From assembly GCA_029851415.1 (NCBI GenBank), contig CM056741.1, positions 86,814,282 to 86,878,281 on the forward strand: DNA of 64,000 nt, given 5' to 3'. This stretch comes from Eretmocerus hayati (taxonomy: Eukaryota > Arthropoda > Insecta > Hymenoptera > Aphelinidae). The notes beneath the pieces are model-generated. The model had not been told where the DNA came from, made no database searches, and saw nothing but the letters and a program-made list of their open reading frames with translations. Shown here piece after piece: positions 55,570-64,000 of this stretch. Positions within the stretch are counted from its first letter, which is position 1, and the number at the start of each line of letters is the position of its first letter. The translations under genes and the position numbers were made by a program.

Positions 55570-56924
55570 GTACATTGATCTGGCCTGCGGTTGCTCATTG
55601 CTATAGCTTCCAGCCACCTGCTTCAATCGGGCAGTCCCACTGTTTCTCCTCCGTTCTTGCGTATACAATGGGTATTATCTACATAGCCATATATGGACGT
55701 AATCATGCATCTTGAAGAGAGAAAAATTTTTATCGCCTGCAGCTGTGGATCATTTTTCGTTAGTCACAACAAATACTTTCTCTCTCTCGAGTTGACTTCA
55801 ATTCCCAATTGTAATTTATTTACATTATTTTTAATCAGATGCTATGTGGGATTGTAAATAGAAAAGCGTGAAAAAGGGTTCTCTCGATTAGTAAAATTGT
55901 GAACTTTCATCCCTAACATTTTTCAAAACTCCCAATTTCTGAAGCTTTTCCTATCAAATGGTTGTATAGTTCTTTAAAGAACCTTCAATTTAAGCTTTTA
56001 CACGTCTAAATCGGATGAAAATTGGCCGAGTTATGGTACTTTTTTGTGTACCTCTATTTACCTACGAGAAACTGTGATTTATATGGGTTTTCACCTTACT
56101 GTGGCCATTTAAAAATTTTTGGGTAGTCGATCGGTTTTATTTCTAATAGTATGCATTCAAAGGAATGTTTCTACCAATTTTCAATGTAATACCATCAAAA
56201 TTGTTCGATTTATACTCGGGTGCGCACTCGTTTTTAGTGCTGATGGTGACTTTTTGGGTGAAATTTGGACCACCTAATATTTCGGTGCCAGACTTTTTCT
56301 ATTGGGTTTTTGGCTTTGATTGTTAGTTTGTCTCCATGATATGATGCTACTCGACTCACTTCTTATGATTACATCGGCAAATTTGAAAAATGATATGAGA
56401 AAACTGAGATCACGCATATGGCTATTTTATGAATCGGAAACCTGTATTTTCCTCTTTCAGATGCTTACATAATTTTTCTGGTGTTCCTGATGATGTTTGT
56501 AGCTGTTTAGATATTTGAAAAAATAGATTTGCAATAACAATGAACGTGTATTAAGGTCATTTGACTGGTATCAGTGGTGTAGTGGTCATTTGATGGGTCA
56601 AAATACGCGTTTTTTCATGTAATTTGAAGAAAATTTTTCAACATCTCAAACTGAGATTTTCACTTCTCTGAAATTCTTTCGTAAAGCAACTTGATAAAAA
56701 CGGGTCCTTCCTAATATTACCTGAGATATCTTGTAGTTAAAAAGAGAGAAAAAAAAAATATGATTTTTTTGTTTCGTTTTTTCAACTTATTTTATCAAAT
56801 TCTGGAGTTGATTTTTATTTTGCATGATTTAACTAGAATTTTGGCCGTTTTCTCGACTTTGGACTAGGTATGGGGTCAATGAAGTTCAAGGAACGTGCCA
56901 GGTTAAATAATGATTTTGAGTCAT
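55311..56924. other. No gene recognised
   Basis: Contains a (TA)n microsatellite at about 55524-55567. On minus, 55500-55435 has weak tRNA-like phrases, not convincing. No other feature. Confidence 0.5.
55524..55567. repeat. (TA)n microsatellite
   Basis: About 22 uninterrupted TA units. Confidence 0.95.
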
Positions 56925-57720
56925 TATAATTTTACCGTCCGATTTTCGCGTCGGTTGAGGACTTTCGGAGTCCTCCGAAATTTATTTGCTACCGCCCTCA
57001 TTAATTAAATTGAAGATTCTACCTGTACCGTCTTGTTGCTTAGTGTCTCAACTTCAATATAAGCTATTGCGAGCTTCCATCCGCCCTTTAGATTTTGAGT
57101 AATCGACGTTCGCGCACCTTTTGACTTTTCGTGCGAGTAACTGCACTTTTTGGATATTAACCACCCGTAATTACTTTATTTTTCAGTTTTCGATTGATGG
57201 CAGTGTTTGAAAGGTTAGATACATAGATCGTCTACCTATTTAATTATTTACAATGTAAGTTCCCATAATATTCAATCTGGTAGGATAAAATCATCCATTC
57301 TTCGCTAACCGACCCGAATGACGGAAACTGCATTTTTCTCTCTTCCATCCGACTTTATTGCAAGGTAAACTCATCCAGGAGGTTATTACAGTTTTTTCAG
57401 GGTAGTTCGGAGGTACCAGTAGGTGAATAACAAGATTTGAACTCATCCCAAGTGCTTCCAATGAAGATATTCAACCGCGATACCCATTTTTGCCCGTACC
57501 ACTATCTTATCGGACGCAACTCAGGTTTTGTCAACAACTCAACCATTATCGTAAAACTTACTAAGCACAGTTATTTGTCGCATAGGTTACTCCTTTTTGT
57601 ACATTCTGAGCTGAATTGAAGTTGATTCCACCCAATAGTCGTTTAGTTGTGATCATTTTCGCTCGCGGCGAAAAATCAAAAATCGGCCATCTCCAAAAAA
57701 AAAAATTTTATGTATTACTC
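56925..57720 (+). repeat. ~0.8-kb dispersed repeat, copy 2
   Basis: Same landmark order as copy 1: ATAATTTTACCGTCCGATTT, AAGCTATTGCGAGCTTCCAT, GAGTAATCG, AAAATCATCCATTCTTCGC, TTGAAGTTGATTCCACCCAA. Confidence 0.8.
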
Positions 57721-57794
57721 GAAAAATTCATAGAATAATCGTGATTTTGGTGTCAGTTCTATCATCTCTTTATATACGCATATAAATTGTATGC

Positions 57795-58050
57795 GCTCTG
57801 GGTGGAGATCGATTCGCAGTCTCACGGACAGTACAACAGTGTGAGTGTCAAGCTGCATTGATTTCCAATGGAGACTCCGATGCGTGGTAAGTGCGAACGC
57901 GTGCTGTATGCATGGCGAGTAGAGATCGATTCGCAGTCTCACCGATAGAATAGTGGTGTGGGTGCGAATCTATATATTCTCGCGTCGGATGCAGATGTAC
58001 TACCTGCTTGGTGGTTATAGCTTGATCTCCAGTCTCATAAACGATGAGTG
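57795..58050 (+). repeat. Cluster of ATCGATTCGCAG motifs
   Basis: Two good copies of a ~35-base motif GAGATCGATTCGCAGTCTCA followed by C(C/G)GA(T/C)AG, a CAGTGTGAG/GGTGTGGG segment and GTGC, plus a weaker third (AGCTTGATCTCCAGTCTCA). The motif recurs at 60035-60230. Confidence 0.75.
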
Positions 58051-58139
58051 CATATGTTAATGTTGGATTTCCAAGTGCCAGAAACTTGACTTTTTTAGGA
58101 CTGAGTTGACACACTGATTTCGAATGCGGGAATTCTTGG

Positions 58140-58960
58140 ATTTTGGAATGTTCCCAATTTCATTCACTTTTTGCTCTTATCGACCTAATTGTGTCTTTTG
58201 CTTTCATAATCTTTCCGTATAGACTCTGAACTCTAAATAAGCTGTTGTAAGCCTTGTTTTGTGTTTTAGGTTTTTGAGTAATCGGTAAATGCGCACGTAC
58301 TCATTTTTTCCTCTGAAAACTATATTTATGTCTATAATTGACCTTTAATAATTCCATTTCTGAATTCAACCCTTCTGAAGAGTTTTAGAAGGTTAGGTAC
58401 ATTGCTAATTCATCCTTTGTAACTTTTATGAAGGGAAATTTCATAATATTTGAGCTAGTAGCTCAGAATTATCCCTTTTTTTTGCAAATGGGCTTGAACG
58501 TTGGAAATTTCATTTTTGGTGTTCAACTATTTTATACTGCGGAGTGAATCGTCTTGAGGATCAGCTATGGCTTTTTTTTTTGGGTAGTAAACATGCATAT
58601 GAAGATCACCTCCTCAAAAGGAGTCCATTTTGAGTGCTCAAAGAGGAAAATATCCCAATTCAAAGCTGAATTTTGGTTGTGTCTTGATCGTATCTGACCT
58701 CGTCCAGGTTTTGGTCATGACTCGGTAGCCCTGAATAAACCTAACCATTGCTATTATTTGTTAATCAGAGTACCCCTAAATGTCCAATTCAAGCCTACTT
58801 AGAGCTAATTCCACCCCATCTAGATAGTGAGGATAGTAGAATTTTTCCCCAGGGTAATTGTAGTCGGCAAGTGCGCAATTCGACCCAAGTTTTCAGTGTT
58901 ACTCAGACCTCGCGTCAATTCTTTCGTGGGTTTCATTTCACCAGGGTTTATTAGGTCTCA
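58140..58960 (+). repeat. ~0.8-kb dispersed repeat, copy 3
   Basis: The most diverged copy. It keeps AAGCTGTTGTAAGC, GAGTAATCGG, CAGAATTATCCC and AGAGCTAATTCCACCCCA in order. Confidence 0.6.
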
Positions 58961-59009
58961 AAGAAAGGAATTAATCTAAGGGGAATCGTTTCAGGCCAGT
59001 ATAGTATGA

Positions 59010-59790
59010 AGAATATCATTTTTATCGTCAGATTTTCGTATTACTCGAGTATTTTTGAAGTGTCCCAAATTTCGCTCATAGTTTGCTCGCATTTATCAAA
59101 TTCGTAGATCTGCGCGCATAATCTCTTTGGATAGTGTTTCAGTTCAGAAACGAGCTATTGTGAGCTCCATTTCGATCCCATGATTTCAAGAAACCGACCT
59201 TTGCGCACCTCCCGATTTTTCATCCGAGTAGATGCGATTTTTGTCTGTCAACCACCCGTAAGTATTTCATTTTCGCTTTTGACATCCTAATAGAGTTTGG
59301 GGCACTTAGACGCGTAGTCTACCTACCTTTTAGAACTTTTACAAAGTGAATTCTCCTAATATTCGGCTCGCCAAGATAAAATCATCCATTTTTCACGAGC
59401 TGACGCGGACGACGAATTTTCACTTCTCTCCCTTCAATTCGACTATAATGTGAGGTGAATTAGTTCAGAAGGTCGCCAATAATTTCTCAGTCTGGATGAG
59501 AGGTGTGAGTAGGTGAAAAACTAGCTTCAAACCCATTTCGCGTGCCTAGAGTGTAGGGAATCGACTTTAATACCCATTTTTGCTTATATCGGCATCGTAC
59601 GAGACGCAACCCCGGTTTTGCTAATATTCCAGTAACCAGCGAGAAAGTCATAGGTCGCAGTTATTTAACATGTAGGTTGCTCTTTTATGCGCATTTTAAG
59701 CCCAACTAAAGTGAATTCCTCCCAATAGTCAACGAGTTATGAATAATTTGGCCCGCGACAAAAATTACCTATCGCGTATGTATATTTTGC
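59010..59790 (+). repeat. ~0.8-kb dispersed repeat, copy 4
   Basis: Keeps CGTCAGATTTTCGTATTACT, GAGCTATTGTGAGCTCCAT, AAAATCATCCATTTTTCACG and AAAGTGAATTCCTCCCAATA in order. It adjoins copy 3 almost directly. Confidence 0.8.
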
Positions 59791-60034
59791 TGAATTGACG
59801 AAAATTGACGTTCCCACGAGAGATTCATGGATTCCTGAACGCATTTGGTGAGTAGTAGAGGTCTTGAAGAATAGTTCCAAATCCCAAGAGTCGCTCTTTA
59901 GGGAATAGACTCCGAGTGCTGAGCTGTTGATCCATTGAAGTATTGTCAGTTCCACTCGCGCAAGCTAACTTCATTATATCACGTATATATCTATATTATA
60001 TGTACCTACGTATATATCTACTCATGCATCGATG

Positions 60035-60230
60035 CCTCCCGACTGGGGATCGATTGGCAAGCTCACCGATAGTCCAGTAGTGTGAGTGCTTTATAGCATG
60101 ATAAGATCCATTGTCTCGCGACGAGATGCATTGCACGCACTATGATCTGGAGATCGATTCGCAGGCTCACCGATAGGCTGGTAGTGTGCGTGCGGATCTT
60201 CGAGCCTGCATCTTGATTCATTCATCTCCT
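60035..60230 (+). repeat. Second cluster of ATCGATTCGCAG motifs
   Basis: Two copies: GGGGATCGATTGGCAAGCTC + ACCGATAG and GGAGATCGATTCGCAGGCTC + ACCGATAGGC, each followed by TAGTGTG(A/C)GTGC about 12 bases on. They lie some 200-400 bases before the exon at 60442. Confidence 0.75.
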
Positions 60231-60441
60231 TTGTCAGTGATGATCGATTATCTGTCTCACGTGCATTGACGCTCAAGCTTGTTCCGGTCTATCGGTGATT
60301 GTTTTTGGTTATAGGCTAATTTATGAACGACTGAACTTTTCTAGTGTAGTGTGATTTCTGATAATCAGTTTTAAGTGATTGTAAGAGTGTGGTTTTTTTA
60401 GTGTACTATTTTCTGTGATTCGAGGTGTTTTGACTATCGGC

Positions 60442-60594
60442 ATGAGTGCTCTCGACTTGACGAATACGCAGGTTGCCGCTGGGCAGCATACATCCTTCGT
60501 CAAAATTCGGCGACATCGAACGGACTACAAAAGTGCCAAAAATCGTATGCAACGCATGCATGGCACGCCGGAGCTGCGGATCGCCGCCGAATTA
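60442..60594 (+). CDS. Possible first coding exon of an unknown gene (gene C)
   Basis: ATG at 60442 (context CGGCATGAG) opens exactly 51 codons to a GTGAGT donor at 60595. The segment is basic in the middle (FVKIRRHRTDYKSAKNRMQR) and GC-richer than its surroundings, as a coding exon would be. The next exon is not identified in the remaining 3.4 kb. It has no family match that I know; the MSA start and GTGAGT donor resemble genes A and B only superficially. Confidence 0.4.
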
Positions 60595-63500
60595 GTGAGT
60601 CATTTTGAAATATAATCGTTTCTTATCTTGAACCCAGTAAGAGACGTCATTGGTAACTTGTGCATTTCTAACGTCTTTTTTTTTTTTTTTTTTTTTTTTG
60701 TACAAATTCCTCAATAAATACATTTCTTAGGTTGGTTTAAGCTTTTTATCGTATGATTGAAAGGAGGTATTTCCAAATCTCAGCTATACATGGGACTGAA
60801 TGTTTATCATGTTATTTTCCTCAGCGTTTGTTTTGTCGGTCCAAATTCTAATGCCGAAAAACACATTTTACGTGTATTTTTGAGCGCAAAAAAACTAATA
60901 TTGAAAACTTGAGTTTTGGGTTTTTTTGAGCAATGACATGGTTTGAAAATAGCTTGATGAGATTCTTTGTGGCTTTCATTATGCGTACCAATCGATATAA
61001 AGGCCAATTTTTTTGTGGTTGATGATTTTTTTTCCAAATTCTAGGTTGAGTTTTTTCCATGATTTTTGGCCAATTTTTACCTTTCTAGCCAACATGCTTT
61101 GCCGAATTTGCCTTAAATCTCGTTTTTTTGTGGTCTTGCTAGCATCCTTATTTACATATACATGCTAATTTTATTCTGCAAAGGGGTATCTTACGTTTTT
61201 AGGCCGTTACGGCGAGTTTTTGGGTGAAAAATGGGTTAACTATGAGTAATAGGGATTGGCTGCGTGAAGCAATGCTGCTCGGGGTCTAGACATCCGATCG
61301 AGCTAAAATTTCGGGACTGAGTTTTTTCAGGCCAGTGCCGCATGTCGGATAAGTTTTTCCGGGAAACTCGGAAAATTTTGGTCGAATTCGAAGCAAAAAT
61401 GCAGTTGGCCTGATATTGACTGATGAGTTGATATGATGAGTTTTCCTCATTCTCATTTCCTGATTTCCAATGATTAATAATTAACCCAATGGATTGAGTA
61501 TATTTTAACATTTATGCTGGAACCAGACCAAAATTAATCGGTGTAGTTGATGAAAAATATTTGTTCGATTTTCATTAGGACATTATGAGGACTGCATTTC
61601 GTCAACCTCTGCTTGTAAACTTTTTTTGGTATGATATCTGAGTACCACTTCATTTGACGCTTCAGTAGAGCAATAATGTATTTTAGCTGAATGATAACTA
61701 GCGAGATACCGATGATCTTTGCTGTCAGAACTTTGATTCAAACTGTGGATTTTTCATCAAAGATTCCGAATTCTTGAAAAGTTTCCAGTCATCTTGACTA
61801 ATTTTTTCTGAAATTGATCGTTGCTTGATTGTGAATGCAAAATCACAGTTCTGAGCTAATGATTACGCCGCTTGTGGATGCTTCCTATACGCAGGACACG
61901 TAATATCGGAAGAATTTCTTTTAGGAAAATATAAAAATCGGTATTAGTATGCCAAAGGTTATTCATTTATTCGCTATGACTCGTGGTCAGTCACAACACA
62001 AAATACCCCCAAGATATTTTCCTGAAAAATCGATTTTATGATCTATAAAAATGTTTGCAAAGCAGATCGGTATTGCAGATTATCTATGTTGGAAATTACT
62101 CATGGACACAAAGAAATATTTGAATTGTGATTCTTCCTATTAATCCGCGGGATAATCGAAAAGTTGGCGCATCTCGGATTTTTCCACACTAAATACCCTT
62201 CAAATAAAGCTTCGGAATCATCTTTGTCATGGGACCAATTGCTATGATATGAGAAACAGCGTCATGAAATCTTTCAAGGACAACTACTAAGTATTAATTT
62301 TGGCACCAGCATGGGCAATATTGCAATTCACTCCCATCTTTTCATTGAATAGTACGTACTTTTGTCCCTGAGATTAATGAGATAGATTTCGTGTTTCTTT
62401 AGCCCGCACTGGTGAGGATATAGTACTTGAATAGATAAAGATTTCTTATCTGGCTTATTGATATTTTTTAGATACCCAGCGTACCATTTCCAGGTAAAAA
62501 TATGAATCATAAGGTGTACGGGAGATGGTGTGATTTTTACATTTCTGTAAATAAGTTTTGCGAACTCGTTTGAAGCTATGCAATGACAACTCACGAGAGG
62601 GCTGGGGATCAGTTTAGCAGAAGATAAATATTTTCTCACTCATTTTCAATCTGACTTGCTACTTCAAATGCTCCGAAAAAGATAATTAAAGTACTACGTT
62701 TTGCACCCTATCGTTCAACTCCTAATTTCATTACAAAACGCTGCAACTCAGCCAATCCGCAAATTTTAATTTTTTTATTGATTCGAGAAATGATGGAAAA
62801 GTAATGGAGGTCCAAACCCCTGTTTATTATGTTTGCGCATATACACGCGTAAAATTTGCAAAGAGTGGGGAATTACTCGATTCGTGCTGGTTGGAGATTT
62901 TAAACTAATACTTTCTCTGCATGTGTATGATAAATTTGAAATTTTCATACGCTTCAAGTCGCCGAATCGATTCAACAACTGATTCCTTGGAATCTTGGAC
63001 CTCTGATTCACAGATCGCAAAGATTTACTATGCTCAAATTACATGTTGCCACCCAGGGATCTCGATTCGAACGAGAGGATCTGATTTTATACCGTGTGAA
63101 ATAAATTCATTGTCATGATTGTTGAAGATTTTTTTTTTTCATAACAATTTCGAAAATCAGCGCGCTTGCGTGCGTGAAGAGTTCCTTGTTATGAATAATT
63201 GATATGCTTTTCGTCTGTTAATGGTCAATCATGGGTGATTATAATTGTTATATCCTGAATTTCAAAGTTACCCATAATTTGAATAAGAAACTCGAAAGCA
63301 AACACTCAACAGTTGTCGTATTTGATCAGAGATTATCGTTACCCTTTGAAGTTTATATAAAAACAAGAAGCTTTTCATCCTATATAACTAGACTCTCTGT
63401 TCAATCTCGTAAACCCGCCATGTTTATCGAGAATTGATTCGCCGATATGACGAACGATGATGAAAAAAAACGTGTCTTTTGTAATTGGTGTCTTTTGTGA

Positions 63501-64000
63501 TCAATGATTTCCAAAATTCCTCTCCATTAATGTAAATGTGCCACATCCTCAGTGAAAAAAGACAAAAATACGAATCATTCTGGAAAACTGCGTGATTTTC
63601 AACAGCTTGGCCAGACATAGAATTGTGTAGATTGAAGGATCAATCTTGTCGCCCTATGCAATCAAGCAACTTTATCATCGATGAAAATTCAGACTACCAA
63701 GTGTAATTCGGCGTTTGCTTGAATCAAAAAGCATTCACATTGTTCTCATTTATTGTGAAGACTTTCAAATTGCCAGGTACTTCCCATACATCCATTGCTT
63801 GAAAAGTAAGGTCTATGTTAGATCTTTAGACAACTTTCGAATCCATTAATCTTGGAAACTCGTAAATGACCGGTCAGCTTTTAGATCAGCTTTTAGTGTC
63901 GAAACGTTAGATTCGTGTCGGGCTCCAAAATAGGTCCGTGCCACGCTATTGCGCCTCTCCGTGCTATTCTTATGGTACTTATGAGTGGGAAAATTTACCT
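60595..64000. other. No gene recognised; poly(T) run
   Basis: AT-rich sequence, possibly intron of gene C. A run of 24 T lies at 60676-60699. On minus near 63085-63050 a perfect stem TCTCG-TTCGAAT-CGAGA resembles a tRNA T-arm but no rest of a tRNA is found. Nothing else is supported. Confidence 0.5.

Noticed and set aside
63035..63100. tRNA-like T-arm on minus (TCTCGTTCGAATCGAGA)
   Set aside because: No matching acceptor, D-arm or anticodon arm at the right distances.

Overview
This window is eukaryotic and reads like insect (arthropod) intergenic or intronic DNA. The signs are short spliced exons with GT/AG borders, a peroxiredoxin exon, PIF/Harbinger and pogo/Tigger-like DNA transposons, and Ty3/gypsy-type retroelements with baculovirus-F-like envelope genes (the errantivirus-like arrangement). 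No order can be assigned safely from sequence alone. Nearly every well-supported gene belongs to a mobile element or its relics. Host exons are few: peroxiredoxin at 18734-19042 and possible first exons at 39396-39575 and 60442-60594.

Layout. 1-6200 holds no recognisable gene but has nested inverted repeats (a 1.4 kb foldback at 3666-5106 inside a looser outer pair) and a GATGGCGG-type tandem repeat. 6281-9057 is a complete LTR retroelement on the minus strand, with two ~730 bp LTRs, ATAC target duplication, polypurine tract and primer-binding site, but no recognisable gag or pol. 11000-16496 is a nearly complete PIF/Harbinger transposon: perfect 20 bp ends, TGA target duplication, a four-exon Myb/SANT-like gene on plus and a DDE transposase on minus. 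A 42 bp minisatellite fills the first intron of the Myb-like gene. 18734-19042 is a peroxiredoxin exon. 19768-20118 is a solo LTR (ATTG duplication). 20218-21248 is a TA-flanked non-autonomous DNA element, and a truncated relative lies at 26735-26891. Between them lies a decayed Tigger/CENP-B-type transposase (22680-25897).

27838-29627 carries gag and env relics on plus. 30227-31212 is a TA-flanked element with short terminal repeats. 32098-33234 is a retroposon-like insertion with a tRNA-like head, A-tail and a 14 bp imperfect target duplication. 35671-36362 is another foldback, and 37625-38564 is a broken transposon-type gene.

39614-46340 is a truncated errantivirus-like element on minus: 3' LTR, polypurine tract, an extra cysteine-rich ORF downstream of env, env with one frameshift, and integrase with a stop, a frameshift and loss of the catalytic Glu. 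A solo LTR (46346-46864, GTTCAT duplication) sits at its upstream end. 47769-49748 is a second envelope gene that is fully open. Divergent to it on plus are two new-looking genes (50140-51895 and 52272-52791). Both end in a CxxC...CxxC zinc-ribbon-like module with an intron at the same place and phase, so they look paralogous. 54535-59790 has four diverged copies of a ~0.8 kb repeat, followed by a possible third gene's first exon at 60442.

How parts work together. In the Harbinger element the Myb-like protein and the DDE transposase are the two proteins this superfamily normally needs. In the retroelements, integrase and env appear to be expressed in the classical order with a splice acceptor before each env. 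The function of the extra cysteine-rich ORF and of the zinc-ribbon genes is unknown; their proximity to env genes is the most interesting open question here.
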